Assembly: GCF_003665435.1 (NCBI RefSeq)
Contig: NZ_CP023407.1
Coordinates: 2,232,001 to 2,296,000, forward strand
Origin: Streptomyces fungicidicus
GTDB lineage: Bacteria; Actinomycetota; Actinomycetes; Streptomycetales; Streptomycetaceae
Direction: 5' to 3'
DNA length: 64,000 nt
Part shown: positions 1 to 8,775 of the stretch, in pieces
Layout of the letters: each line of letters opens with the position of its first letter
How positions within the stretch are numbered: position 1 is the stretch's first letter
The notes under the pieces: model-generated
Told to the model about the DNA's origin: nothing
The model's input: only the letters and a program-made list of their open reading frames with translations
Database searches by the model: none
Program-made: the position numbers and the translations under genes

Positions 1-45
1 GGATCACCGTGGGCACAGGTTTTCCCCAGCCTGTGCTTAGGTAAG

Positions 46-64
46 TTAGGCCAGCCTCACCTTC
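46..64. promoter_or_regulatory. Iron box (DmdR/IdeR-type operator)
   Basis: TTAGGCCAGCCTCACCTTC lies about 47 bases before the efeO start. It closely resembles the 19-base actinobacterial iron box (consensus roughly TTAGGTTAGGCTAACCTAA). The site is seen directly. Repression of the downstream iron-uptake operon by an iron-loaded DmdR/IdeR regulator is inferred from family knowledge. Confidence 0.75.
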
Positions 65-110
65 ACTCCGTGGGGCGGCATCGCGCATTTTCAGCCACCT
101 GGGAGCCCTC

Positions 111-1262
111 ATGCGACCCGCCAGACTCACGCTCCTCACCGCCGTCGCCACGGCGGCCGCCCTCGCCGCCGTCACCGGCTGCACCGAGAAGGGCGCCGAC
201 GCGGACGGCGACCGGGTCATCGGCGTGACGGCCACCGACGACACGTGCGAGGTGTCGACGAAGGAGTTCCCGGCCGGGCACGTCGAGCTCGCCATCGAGA
301 ACAAGGGCTCCAAGGTCACCGAGGTCTACCTGCTCTTCCCCGACGACCGGGTGGTCACCGAGCGGGAGAACATCGGCCCCGGCACCAGGCAGCGCGTCAC
401 CGCCGAGGTGAAGGCCGGCGACTACCGGATCGCCTGCAAGCCCGGCATGCGCGGCAAGGGCATACGCCAGGACGTCAAGGCCACCGGCGGGAAGGCCGTC
501 AAGCGCGATCCCCGTCTGGACGAGGCCGTGGCCGCCTACCGCGCGTACGTGCAGGCGCAGGCCGACGAGACGCTGCCGAAGGCGGAGGCGTTCGCGAAGG
601 CCGTCCAGGACGGTGACGTCGAGGCCGCCAGGAAGGCGTACGCGCCCTCCCGCATCGGCTGGGAGCGCACCGAGCCGGTCGCCGAGTCCTTCGGCGACAT
701 CGACCCCAAGGTCGACGTCCGCGAGGACGGCCTGGAGGACGGCCAGGACCCGGCGACCGACTGGACCGGCTGGCACCGTCTGGAGAAGGCGCTCTGGCAG
801 GACGGGAAGATCGGCGACCGGGAGAAGGAGCTCGCCGGCCGGCTGATCACCGACCTCACGGACTGGCAGAAGCGGGTCGGCACGGCCGACATCACCCCGA
901 CCTCCATGGCCAACGGCGCCAAGGAACTCCTCGACGAGGTCGCCACCGGCAAGGTCACCGGCGAGGAGGAGCGCTACTCCCACACCGACCTGGTCGACTT
1001 CAAGGCCAACGTCGAGGGCGCCGAGAAGTCGTACGCGCTGCTGAAGCCGGTCGCCCGGGAGAACGACCCGGCGCTGACCCGGAACCTCGACAAGCAGTTC
1101 GCGGCGCTGGACGCCCTCCTCGACGAGTACCGGCCCGACACCACGTCGTACGAGTTCACCCCGTACGACAAGGTCGGCAAGGCCGACCGCAAGGAGCTGT
1201 CGGACGCCGTCAACGCGCTCGCCGAACCGCTGTCGCGGCTCGCCGCGGCCGTCGTGAAGTAA
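111..1262 (+). CDS. efeO: EfeO, iron uptake lipoprotein (cupredoxin + M75 imelysin domain)
   Basis: Extracytoplasmic component of the EfeUOB iron importer. The 383-residue protein starts with a lipoprotein signal whose lipobox ends at Cys24 (VTGC). Residues about 35-125 form the small cupredoxin-like domain. The C-terminal two thirds is the M75/imelysin-like domain, with the HxxE motif (His222-Glu225 in GWHRLE) that binds metal in this family. It is the first gene of a tight three-gene operon behind an iron box: efeB follows after 11 bases. Length and layout are typical of Streptomyces EfeO. The start is set by the lipoprotein signal sequence. Confidence 0.93.
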   Translation: MRPARLTLLTAVATAAALAAVTGCTEKGADADGDRVIGVTATDDTCEVSTKEFPAGHVELAIENKGSKVTEVYLLFPDDRVVTERENIGPGTRQRVTAEVKAGDYRIACKPGMRGKGIRQDVKATGGKAVKRDPRLDEAVAAYRAYVQAQADETLPKAEAFAKAVQDGDVEAARKAYAPSRIGWERTEPVAESFGDIDPKVDVREDGLEDGQDPATDWTGWHRLEKALWQDGKIGDREKELAGRLITDLTDWQKRVGTADITPTSMANGAKELLDEVATGKVTGEEERYSHTDLVDFKANVEGAEKSYALLKPVARENDPALTRNLDKQFAALDALLDEYRPDTTSYEFTPYDKVGKADRKELSDAVNALAEPLSRLAAAVVK

Positions 1263-1273
1263 GGGAGGCCCCG

Positions 1274-2518
1274 ATGACGGACGGCAACGCGCAGACGCCC
1301 TCACGGCGCGCGCTGCTCGGCTGGGGCGGCGCCGGGCTCGCGCTCGGCGCGGCCGCGGCCGGCGGCGCGGTGGCGGTGGCCCGGGCCGGCGACGAACCCG
1401 ACGCGGGCGCCGGCGCCGGTGCGGCGGTGGCGTTCCACGGGGCGCACCAGGCGGGCATCGCCACTCCCGTGCAGGACCGGCTGCACTTCGCCGCGTTCGA
1501 CGTGACGACCGACGACCGCGCCGAGTTCGTCGCACTGCTGAAGGAGTGGACCGAGGCCGCGCGCCGGATGACCGCCGGCCGCCCGGTCGGCGAGGGCGCC
1601 CACGGCGGACTGCCCGAGGCCCCGCCGGACGACACCGGGGAGGCGCTGGGCCTCGAGCCGTCCCGGCTGACCCTGACGATCGGCTTCGGCCCGTCCCTGT
1701 TCGACAGGTTCGACCTGGCCGGGCGGCGTCCCGAGGCGCTGGAGGAACTGCCGAGGTTCGCCGGCGACAACCTGGACCGCGACCGCAGCGGCGGCGACCT
1801 GTGCGTGCAGGCCTGCGCCGACGATCCGCAGGTCGCCGTGCACGCCGTCCGCAACCTCGCCCGCATCGGCTTCGGCCGGGTGGTGGTGCGCTGGTCGCAG
1901 CTGGGCTTCGGCAAGACGTCGTCCACGACGGCCGACACGCAGACCCCCCGCAACCTGTTCGGGTTCAAGGACGGCACCCGCAACATCTCGGGCGCCGAGA
2001 CGGACCGGCTGGACAAGCACGTCTGGGTCGGGAAGAAGGACGGGCCCGACTGGCTGGCCGGCGGTTCCTATCTCGTCGCCCGGCGGATCCGGATGCACAT
2101 CGAGACCTGGGACCGGACCTCCCTGCAGGAGCAGGAGGACGTCTTCGGCCGCGACAAGGGCGAGGGCGCGCCGGTCGGCAGGACGAAGGAACGGGACGAG
2201 CCGTTCCTGAAGGCGATGAAGCCCGACGCGCACGTCCGGCTGGCGCATCCCGACGCCAACGCGGGGGCGACGCTGCTGCGCCGGGGCTACTCCTTCACCG
2301 ACGGCACCGACGGTCTGGGACGCCTGGACGCGGGGCTGTTCTTCCTCGCCTACCAGCGCGATCCGCGCACCGGGTTCATCCGCGTCCAGCGGAACCTGGC
2401 CCAGGACGCGCTCAACGAGTACATCCAGCACGTCGGTTCGGCGCTGTTCGCCGTACCGCCGGGCGTCCGCGACCAGGGTGACTGGTGGGGCCGGACGCTG
2501 TTCTCCCAGGAGGCGTGA
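1274..2518 (+). CDS. efeB: EfeB, Tat-exported DyP-type peroxidase / deferrochelatase
   Basis: Haem-dependent dye-decolourising peroxidase that works with EfeO and EfeU in iron acquisition. The 414-residue protein begins with a twin-arginine signal (SRRALLGWGG followed by an Ala/Gly-rich hydrophobic stretch), so it is exported folded. The DyP signature GFKDGTRN, with its catalytic Asp, is near residue 235, and the C-terminal half has the conserved haem-pocket region including the RRGYSFTDG segment. It lies 11 bases after efeO and 3 bases before efeU, so all three are probably co-transcribed and iron-regulated. Confidence 0.93.
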   Translation: MTDGNAQTPSRRALLGWGGAGLALGAAAAGGAVAVARAGDEPDAGAGAGAAVAFHGAHQAGIATPVQDRLHFAAFDVTTDDRAEFVALLKEWTEAARRMTAGRPVGEGAHGGLPEAPPDDTGEALGLEPSRLTLTIGFGPSLFDRFDLAGRRPEALEELPRFAGDNLDRDRSGGDLCVQACADDPQVAVHAVRNLARIGFGRVVVRWSQLGFGKTSSTTADTQTPRNLFGFKDGTRNISGAETDRLDKHVWVGKKDGPDWLAGGSYLVARRIRMHIETWDRTSLQEQEDVFGRDKGEGAPVGRTKERDEPFLKAMKPDAHVRLAHPDANAGATLLRRGYSFTDGTDGLGRLDAGLFFLAYQRDPRTGFIRVQRNLAQDALNEYIQHVGSALFAVPPGVRDQGDWWGRTLFSQEA

Positions 2519-2521
2519 GCC

Positions 2522-3403
2522 GTGTTCTCCAACTATCTGATCGGTCTGCGCGAGGGCCTGGAGGCCAGCCTCGTCGTCTGCATCCTGATCGCCTACCTGG
2601 TCAAGACCGGGCGGCGGGACGCCCTGAAGCCGGTGTGGACCGGCATCGGGGTCGCGGTCGCCCTCGCGCTCGGCTTCGGCTGCGCCCTCGAATTCGGCTC
2701 GCAGGAGCTGACGTTCGAGGCGCAGGAGGCGCTCGGCGGTTCGCTGTCCATCCTCGCGGTGTGCCTGGTGACGTGGATGGTGTTCTGGATGCGGCGCACC
2801 GCCCGCCATCTGAAGGCGGAGCTGCACGGCAAGCTGGACGCCGCGCTCGCCATGGGCACCGGCGCGCTGGTCGCCACCGCGTTCCTCGCGGTGGGCCGGG
2901 AGGGACTGGAGACGGCCCTGTTCGTGTGGGCGTCCGTGCACGCGGCCGGGGACGGCAGCCCGCGCCCGCTGATCGGGGTGGCGCTCGGGCTGGCGACGGC
3001 CGTGCTGCTCGGCTGGCTGTTCTACCGGGGCGCGCTGCGCATCAACCTGGCCAAGTTCTTCACCTGGACCGGCGGGCTGCTGGTCGTCGTGGCGGCGGGC
3101 GTGCTGGCGTACGGCGTCCACGACCTGCAGGAGGCCGACTGGCTGCCCGGCCTGACGAACCTGGCCTTCGACATCAGCGGCACCGTCCCGCCGGACAGCT
3201 GGTACGGCACGCTGCTGAAGGGCGTGTTCAACTTCCAGCCGGACCCGACCGTCCTCCAGGTCACGGTGTGGCTGCTGTACCTGGTCCCGGCGCTCGCGCT
3301 GTTCCTCGCCCCGGTAGGGTTCGCCTCCGGGAAGGGGAAGGTGAAGGAACCGGATGAGCAGGGATCTCGGCCTTCGAAGGCTCCGCGCGCACCGCAGGCT
3401 TGA
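2522..3403 (+). CDS. efeU: EfeU/FTR1 family iron permease
   Basis: Integral membrane iron permease of the EfeUOB system. The 293-residue protein has about seven hydrophobic segments and two REGLE motifs (REGLEASL near residue 10 and REGLETAL near residue 125), the glutamate-rich sites that conduct iron in FTR1 proteins. The start is a GTG three bases after the efeB stop. The last 50 bases overlap the start of the next gene in another frame. The tail after the last membrane segment is short, basic and Pro-rich. Confidence 0.92.
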   Translation: MFSNYLIGLREGLEASLVVCILIAYLVKTGRRDALKPVWTGIGVAVALALGFGCALEFGSQELTFEAQEALGGSLSILAVCLVTWMVFWMRRTARHLKAELHGKLDAALAMGTGALVATAFLAVGREGLETALFVWASVHAAGDGSPRPLIGVALGLATAVLLGWLFYRGALRINLAKFFTWTGGLLVVVAAGVLAYGVHDLQEADWLPGLTNLAFDISGTVPPDSWYGTLLKGVFNFQPDPTVLQVTVWLLYLVPALALFLAPVGFASGKGKVKEPDEQGSRPSKAPRAPQA

Positions 3404-4352
3404 CCGGCGGGTGCTGGTGGCCGTCTCGGCGACCGCCTTGTCGGTGACGGCGAGCGGCTGTGTGGTGGTGCACGGTGAGCGCGAGGTGCTCCCGGCCACC
3501 ACCCGCGCCGAAGCGGCCAAGGCGCTCGAGGAGTTCACGGCCGCCTACAACAAGGCCGACGAGGCATACGACGGTTCCCTGGACGCCGACCACACCACCG
3601 GCGCCCTCGCCGACATCGACGGGGCCCGGCTGAAGGCCGGACGGGCCAACAGCCCCGAGGGCAACACCCGGCACGTGCCGCTCGAGCTGACGGACGCGAA
3701 GTTCACCATCCCCGCGAAGGCCGGCTGGCCGCGCTGGTTCCTCGCCGACGCGGCCGGCAACAAGGGCGGCGGGACGCGCTGGCTGCTGGTGTTCACCCGC
3801 GACGGGCTGGACGACACCTGGGAAGTGGCCTATCTGACGCTGGTCGCCCCGGACGACATACCGGAGTTCAAGACCGACAAGGACGGGTGGGCCGAGGCCG
3901 TACCCGCGAACTCGACGGAACTGGCGGTTCCGCCGGGCGAGTTGAGCAAGGACTACGCGACGTATCTGAAAGACGGCGGGGACGCCTTCGCCGAGGGTCC
4001 GCACACCACCGGGTGGCGGGCGCAGCGCGGGAAGAAGTCGTCGCGGCCGGGTCTGGCCACGCAGTACATCGACGAGCCGATGACGAACGGCGACTACGCG
4101 CCGCTGGCGCTGCGCACCGAGGACGGTGGGGCGCTGGTGTTCTTCACCACCCGCCACTTCGAGAAGCAGACCGCGGCGGCCGGGGCGTCGGTGCCGACGC
4201 CGAACAAGGACGTGCTGGCGCTGACCGACGGGGAGATACAGCAGTCGCTGACGATGGAGTTCGTCTCCAACGAGGTGGCGCTGGCCCCGGCGGACGGTCC
4301 GGTGGAGGTTCTGGGGCGGATCCAGGGGCTGACTTCGGCCAAGGGCGAGTAG
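3354..4352 (+). CDS. Putative secreted lipoprotein, unknown function
   Basis: A 332-residue protein with a basic N-terminus, a hydrophobic stretch and a lipobox-like TASGC (Cys36), so it is probably a lipoprotein. The rest is soluble, with no catalytic motif I recognise. The ATG at 3354 overlaps the last 50 bases of efeU; a GTG near 3411, just before the hydrophobic segment, is an alternative start. Its position at the end of the efe operon suggests co-expression with iron uptake, but no iron-binding signature is visible. Confidence 0.75.
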   Translation: MSRDLGLRRLRAHRRLDRRVLVAVSATALSVTASGCVVVHGEREVLPATTRAEAAKALEEFTAAYNKADEAYDGSLDADHTTGALADIDGARLKAGRANSPEGNTRHVPLELTDAKFTIPAKAGWPRWFLADAAGNKGGGTRWLLVFTRDGLDDTWEVAYLTLVAPDDIPEFKTDKDGWAEAVPANSTELAVPPGELSKDYATYLKDGGDAFAEGPHTTGWRAQRGKKSSRPGLATQYIDEPMTNGDYAPLALRTEDGGALVFFTTRHFEKQTAAAGASVPTPNKDVLALTDGEIQQSLTMEFVSNEVALAPADGPVEVLGRIQGLTSAKGE

Positions 4353-4424
4353 GGGGCCGGATGACCTTAGCCGTTCGCCGTCGGCGGGGCGCGGTGGTGA
4401 TCCGCGGTCGGCCGGCGGTCTTCG

Positions 4425-5162
4425 TCAGCGGCGGATGGGCCAGGCCGTGCCGGAGTGGTCGGGCTGTTCGCCGGCGTGGCGGGCGCAGGAGTCGGTGAGG
4501 TACTCCAGCACGCTCAGCGGGTCCGGGAGCGGATGCTCGGGGCCGCGTACCCAGTGGACGGTCCGGTCGTCGTCGCCGGGGAGGCGGGCGGGCGGCACCA
4601 GGACGTAGGAACCGCGGCAGTGCCAGCGCAGGCCGGGGTGCTCGTCCATGGTCTCCGGGTGGCAGTCCAGCTCGCACGGCCACCACTCGTCCTCGTCCTC
4701 GGGGGTGCCGCGGGTGAGGGTGAAGAACAGCATCCGGCCGTCGTCGCTCTCGGCGACGGGACCGACCTCGATGCCCGCGTCGAGGAGCCGGGTGAGGGCC
4801 TCGCGGCCGGCGTCGAGGGGCACGTCGAGGACGTCGTGCACCATGCCGGTGGCGGTGATGAAGTTGGCCTGCGGCTGGTGGCGGGCCCAGCGCTCGATCT
4901 GGGCGCGGTCGGTGGTGGACTGCGTCTGCCAGGCGAAGGACACCGGGTGCCGGGCGGGGGTGGGACAGCCCACACGGTCGCAGGAGCAGCCGTAGCCGGC
5001 GGCGGGGTGGGCGGCGGGCGCCAGCGGCAGTCCCGCGTCGGCGGCGGCGAGCAGCAGTGCCTCACGGCCGCCCTCGTCGGGGGCCTGCTTCGGGCGGCGT
5101 CCACGCAGCCACTGGGAGAGCCTGCCCTGCCGGCCGGTCCGGCCGCCGAACTCCGCGCTCAT
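4425..5162 (-). CDS. Bifunctional DNA primase/polymerase N-terminal-domain-like protein
   Basis: A 245-residue protein resembling the prim-pol N-terminal domain proteins common in Streptomyces. Visible features are the Cys-rich segment GCSCDRVGCPTPARHP near residue 57, then a QTQSTT-type segment, the WARHQPQANFITATG segment and a VLDVPLDAG segment. In true prim-pols the acidic pair DVD binds metal. Here that position reads DVP, so catalytic activity is doubtful. It is convergent with the lipoprotein gene (72-base gap) and has no obvious partner. Confidence 0.7.
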   Translation of the reverse strand: MSAEFGGRTGRQGRLSQWLRGRRPKQAPDEGGREALLLAAADAGLPLAPAAHPAAGYGCSCDRVGCPTPARHPVSFAWQTQSTTDRAQIERWARHQPQANFITATGMVHDVLDVPLDAGREALTRLLDAGIEVGPVAESDDGRMLFFTLTRGTPEDEDEWWPCELDCHPETMDEHPGLRWHCRGSYVLVPPARLPGDDDRTVHWVRGPEHPLPDPLSVLEYLTDSCARHAGEQPDHSGTAWPIRR

Positions 5163-5429
5163 CTATCCCCTCGCCTCGCCGTCGTGCGATCCAGCATGCC
5201 CTATGGTCCCACGATCGTGCGCGGCGGGGGGCCGGAGCGCACAATCGGCGCAGGTCGGGCGAGGGCGCCCGGACGGGACGAGGGGTGGCGAAAGGGGATG
5301 CGGGTGCGCCGCCGTGCGCGGGGCGCGGGGCGTGGGGCGCGCGGGGCGGGGGTGCGGGGCGGGGGTGCGTATACCGGTTCGGGTGCGGTTGGGGGGTGTG
5401 TGGTGGTGTGCGCCTCTAGCGTGGGCGCC

Positions 5430-6236
5430 ATGATCACCAGTGTCGCGTTGACGGTCGTGGCTTCCGTCGTCTCGCTGACTCCCGGTCCGCTGGAGTGGGG
5501 CGGGGGGCCGCTGACGGTGGCCGCGCTGCCCCGCGTCCCGTACGTCGCCCACCGGGGCGGGGCGCGCGAGGTCCCGGAGAACAGCATGTCGGGGCTGATG
5601 GCGGCGTACCGGCGCGGCACGGCGCAGGTGCTGGACTTCGACACGCGGGTCCTGCGGGACGGCACGCCGGTCGTCTTCCACGACGCGACGCTGAACCGTA
5701 CGACGTTCCTGGGCGGCGAGGTGAGCGGACTCGACGCCGCGGAGTGGCGGGGCGTACGGCTGCGGCCGCGCGACCGGCTGCCGGGGAGCTGGCGTTCGGA
5801 GCGGCCGCCGACGGTCGCGGAGGTGCTGGACCGGTTCGGCGGGCGGATCGTGCTGATGCTGGAGGCGAAGGATCCGCGCGGGCTGGAGCGGCTGGCCGCG
5901 CTGATCCGTGCCCGGGGGCTGAACCGCTCGGTGTTCGTCAACACCAACGACCCCGCGGTCGCGCGGCGCGTCCACGGGCTGGGGCTGCTCACTCAGCTGT
6001 GGCGGTCGGCGCGCCAGATGCGCACCGACCGTCCCGCAGCTTGGCGTTCCTACGTCGATCTGCTCGACGTCGACGTCAAGGCGCGGGACGCCGATCTGCG
6101 GCGTGCGGTGCGGTCCGGCATCCCGCGGGTGTGGGCCCACACGGTCGTCACCCCGCGTCAGCGCGACCGGGCGCTGGCGCTGGGCTGCGACGGGATCATC
6201 ACGGACGCGCCGGGGAGGCTGGCCCGGCATCGGTAG
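5430..6236 (+). CDS. Glycerophosphodiester phosphodiesterase family protein
   Basis: Predicted secreted or membrane-anchored GDPD hydrolase that splits glycerophosphodiesters into glycerol phosphate and an alcohol. From the ATG at 5430 the product is 268 residues with a hydrophobic N-terminal signal. The family signatures HRGG, PENS and FHDATLNRTT are present. The usual ExD metal pair appears as DFD, an Asp-for-Glu change at a metal-binding position. A longer open frame extends far upstream, but it runs antisense to the neighbouring gene and is probably not coding. The 3' end overlaps the convergent TetR gene by 38 bases. Confidence 0.85.
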   Translation: MITSVALTVVASVVSLTPGPLEWGGGPLTVAALPRVPYVAHRGGAREVPENSMSGLMAAYRRGTAQVLDFDTRVLRDGTPVVFHDATLNRTTFLGGEVSGLDAAEWRGVRLRPRDRLPGSWRSERPPTVAEVLDRFGGRIVLMLEAKDPRGLERLAALIRARGLNRSVFVNTNDPAVARRVHGLGLLTQLWRSARQMRTDRPAAWRSYVDLLDVDVKARDADLRRAVRSGIPRVWAHTVVTPRQRDRALALGCDGIITDAPGRLARHR

Positions 6237-6873
6237 GGGTGGGGGTGGGGGACGGTGGGCGGGGGGTGAGGCCGTAGAGGGCGTAGTCGACGAGGGTGTC
6301 GGTGTAGTCGTAGGTGATCGGGCCCGTGTACTGGAGCCAGCGCTGGGCCAGGGGGGAGACGAAGAGTTCCAGCGCGATGCGCGGGTCGACGTCGGGGCGG
6401 ACCTCGCCGGTGTCCTGGGCGGAGCGCAGGCGGTCGACGTACAGCTGGAGCTGGGGTTCCAGCAGACTGGCGACGAACCTGCGGCCGAGTTCCTCGTCGA
6501 CCACGCCCTCGGCGGCCAGCGCGCGGGACGGGGCCTCGAAGGCGGGGTCCCGCAGTTCGTCGACCGTGGCGCGCAGGACGTACTTGAGGTCGGCGGCGAG
6601 GTCGCCGGTGTCCGGGAGGGCGTGCGGGACGTGGCCGGCGGCGTGGGCGGCCTGCTCGGCCATGTCGAGGAACGCCTCGAGGAGCACGTCGGCCTTCGAG
6701 GTCCACCACCGGTAGATCGTCTGCTTGCCGACGCCCGCGCGGGAGGCGATGCCCTCGATGGTGGTCTTGGGATAGCCGACCTCGGCGACCAGGGCGAGGG
6801 CGGCGTCGTAGATGGCCCGCCGGGAGCGCTCGCTGCGTCGGGTGGCGTCGGGGGCGGACTGGTTCGCTGCCAT
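6199..6873 (-). CDS. TetR/AcrR family transcriptional regulator
   Basis: A 224-residue repressor-type regulator. Residues about 15-60 form the TetR helix-turn-helix, with TTIEGIASRAGVGKQTIYRWW as the recognition core. The C-terminal helical domain is the ligand-binding and dimerisation part, with no ligand predictable. Two CGAGACG-type inverted repeats lie 22-79 bases upstream, between this gene and the divergent small gene at 6971. This implies autoregulation plus control of that small gene. Confidence 0.9.
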   Translation of the reverse strand: MAANQSAPDATRRSERSRRAIYDAALALVAEVGYPKTTIEGIASRAGVGKQTIYRWWTSKADVLLEAFLDMAEQAAHAAGHVPHALPDTGDLAADLKYVLRATVDELRDPAFEAPSRALAAEGVVDEELGRRFVASLLEPQLQLYVDRLRSAQDTGEVRPDVDPRIALELFVSPLAQRWLQYTGPITYDYTDTLVDYALYGLTPRPPSPTPTPTDAGPASPARP

Positions 6874-6894
6874 GGGATGAACTTATCAGGTTGA

Positions 6895-6952
6895 CAAGAC
6901 GGTGCGTCTCGTCGGACAGTGGTGCGAGTCGTTGGCGAGACGGTACGTCTCG
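6895..6952. promoter_or_regulatory. Pair of TetR operators in a divergent promoter region
   Basis: CGAGACGGTACGTCTCG at 6936-6952 is a perfect 7-base inverted repeat with a 3-base centre. A second copy, CAAGACGGTGCGTCTCG at 6895-6911, has one arm mismatch. Their centres are 41 bases apart, close to four helical turns, so two repressor dimers could bind the same DNA face. Binding by the adjacent TetR protein is inferred from position. Confidence 0.7.
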
Positions 6953-6970
6953 TATTGGAGAGGGGTTGTC

Positions 6971-7168
6971 ATGGCGCGAGGTGGAGCGGGGAACATGCTG
7001 GGCGTCGGTGGCACGCGGCAGCACCTGGGGCGCAAGGCGCTGCGTGGTGGTGGGCGCGGGGGGCGTGTGGGGGCCGCCGGTCTCGACGCGCAGGCGCAGA
7101 AGCGGGAGTTGCTGCGCAGGCTGCGGGAGGAGCGTGCGGGAGGGAAGGGAGAGAGCGGGGAGAGGTGA
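6971..7168 (+). CDS. DUF6243-type small basic protein
   Basis: A 65-residue protein starting at the ATG at 6971, 19 bases after the TetR operator; GGAGAGG is the likely ribosome-binding site. It matches my memory of a small conserved Streptomyces family (DUF6243) with an N-terminal RGGAGNMLGVGG motif, a Gly/Arg-rich centre (RGGGRGGRVG) and a charged C-terminal helix (AQKRELLRRLREE). Its function is unknown. The divergent arrangement suggests control by the TetR regulator. Confidence 0.75.
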   Translation: MARGGAGNMLGVGGTRQHLGRKALRGGGRGGRVGAAGLDAQAQKRELLRRLREERAGGKGESGER

Positions 7169-7183
7169 GGCCGCCGCGGCTGG

Positions 7184-8173
7184 TCAGTGGCCGGTTTCTT
7201 CCGCCGGCGGCCAGGGGTCGCCCCAGTCGGTGTCCCGGGCCGCGCGGTACAGGTCGCCGTGGCGCTTGGTGACGGTGGTGCGGCTCAGGGCCGGGTCCGT
7301 CTCGCACAGGTCGAGGAGGACCTGGCCCTTGCGGATCTGCGGCTTGCGGACGACTCGGGCGGGGGCGGGGGTGGCGGGGACCCGGGTGGCGGCGACATAG
7401 CTGAACTTCTCGTCCTCGTAGGCGAGGGAGCCGCCCTTGATCCTGCGGTGCAGGGAGGAACGGCTGACCCGGGCCGAGAAGTGGCACCAGTCCGTGCCGG
7501 GGACGATGGGGCAGGCGGCGCTGTGCGGGCAGGGGGCGGCGATGCGGAACCCCGCGGCGATCAGGCGGTCGCGGGCCTCGATGACGCGGGCGTAGCCGTC
7601 GGGGGTGCCGGGTTCGACGATCACGACGGAGCGGGCGGCTCGGGCGGCGGCGTCGACGAGGGCGGTGCGGTCGGGGGCGGTGAGCTCGTTGAGGACGTAG
7701 GAGACGGTGACGAGGTCGGTGTCGTCGAGGGTGAGGGCCGCGCCGATGCGGGAGCTCTGCCAACGGGTGCCGTGCAGGGCGGGGTTGGCGGCGGCGAGTT
7801 CCTTGCCGAGGGCGAGGGCGGGTTCGGCCCAGTCGAGGACGGTGACGGGGCGGTCGCCGTCCCAGGTCGCGCTGACCGCCCAGGCGGCCGCGCCGGTGCC
7901 GCCGCCGATGTCGGTGTGGTCGGCGGGGGTCCAGGACGGGACGGCGTCGGCGAACGCCTCCAGGGCGGAGCGCACGGCCTCGAAGGTGGCGGGCATGCGG
8001 TAGGCGGCGTACGCGGCCACGTCGGCGCGGTCGCGGAGGATGGGGGCCTCGGTGGGGGTGGCGCCGCCGCGATAGTTGGCGATCAGCCGCTCGACGGCCT
8101 GCGCGGCCTGGCGCGCCGGGAGTCCGTCGAGCAGGCCGGCGAGGGCGGTGTGGAGGGGGGCGACGGCGTTCAC
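7184..8173 (-). CDS. Rsm22-like small ribosomal subunit methyltransferase family protein
   Basis: A 329-residue SAM-dependent methyltransferase of the Rsm22 family. The SAM-binding motif IGGGTGAAAW is near residue 88. In the C-terminal half, four cysteines in the arrangement CPHSAACP and, further on, DWCHF resemble the metal or Fe-S site of Rsm22 proteins, followed by the conserved SRSSLHRRIKGG segment. The family is linked to the mitochondrial or bacterial small ribosomal subunit; the exact substrate is unknown. It is convergent with the DUF6243 gene with a 15-base gap. Confidence 0.85.
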   Translation of the reverse strand: MNAVAPLHTALAGLLDGLPARQAAQAVERLIANYRGGATPTEAPILRDRADVAAYAAYRMPATFEAVRSALEAFADAVPSWTPADHTDIGGGTGAAAWAVSATWDGDRPVTVLDWAEPALALGKELAAANPALHGTRWQSSRIGAALTLDDTDLVTVSYVLNELTAPDRTALVDAAARAARSVVIVEPGTPDGYARVIEARDRLIAAGFRIAAPCPHSAACPIVPGTDWCHFSARVSRSSLHRRIKGGSLAYEDEKFSYVAATRVPATPAPARVVRKPQIRKGQVLLDLCETDPALSRTTVTKRHGDLYRAARDTDWGDPWPPAEETGH

Positions 8174-8775
8174 CAGGCGATTCTACGGGGCGCCGGAGGG
8201 CGCCCAGGGGTGGTGGGTGGGTCGGTGCCGGGTCGGGGGTGGCCGTCCTCGGACTGGCGCGACTGCGCCGGCTGGAAGAGGTGGCCCGGCGCGGACGCGC
8301 CAGCCACTGCGGGCGGCCACCCCCGCCCCGTCCCCTCCACGCCGTGGGCGGCCACCTGCCGTCTACGGCGCGGCAATCCGCCGCCCTCCGCTCTCCGCGG
8401 GCAGGCGTGCCGCTGGGGCGACGGGGGTACCTCCCGCTCGAGCGAAGCCGAGAGTGGGGGAGGGTGGGCGCGACGGCACCCCGTGGGCGCCGGGCTGCGC
8501 ACACCCGCCCCGGCCCACACCCACGCCGACCGCCCGCGACGCCGCCGCACTCCGCGGGCAGTCGTGCCACCGGGGCGGCAGCCCCCGCACTCCGCGGGCA
8601 GTCGTGCCGCAGGGCGGCACGGGTGGGCGCGACGGCACCCCGTTGGCGCCGGGCTGCGCAATCTCCCCCCGGCCCACACCCGCGAGGGGCACCCTGTCAG
8701 CGCCGGGCCGCGGAGGGGCGCCGGTTCAGCCCGGCGGGGGTGGCCGTAGCGCACCGGGACAGCCGCCTCGCCCGC
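8174..8775. other. Gene-free region with short dispersed repeats
   Basis: Six hundred bases without a convincing gene lie between two minus-strand genes. A 38-base element at 8464-8501 recurs at 8623-8660 with one mismatch. A 24-base element (CCGCACTCCGCGGGCAGTCG and four more bases) occurs at 8545-8568 and 8585-8608, with a diverged copy at 8391-8411. An imperfect stem (CTCCCGCTC... GAGTGGGGGAG) spans 8431-8462, a type I recall as widespread between Streptomyces genes. Open frames here have no plausible protein character. Confidence 0.7.

Noticed and set aside
4455..5429. Upstream extension of the phosphodiesterase frame
   Set aside because: It is antisense to the prim-pol-like gene and low complexity; a signal-like N-terminus starts at 5430.
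8174..8775. Possible insertion sequence remnant
   Set aside because: Only short dispersed repeats are present; no transposase fragment, terminal repeats or target duplication seen.
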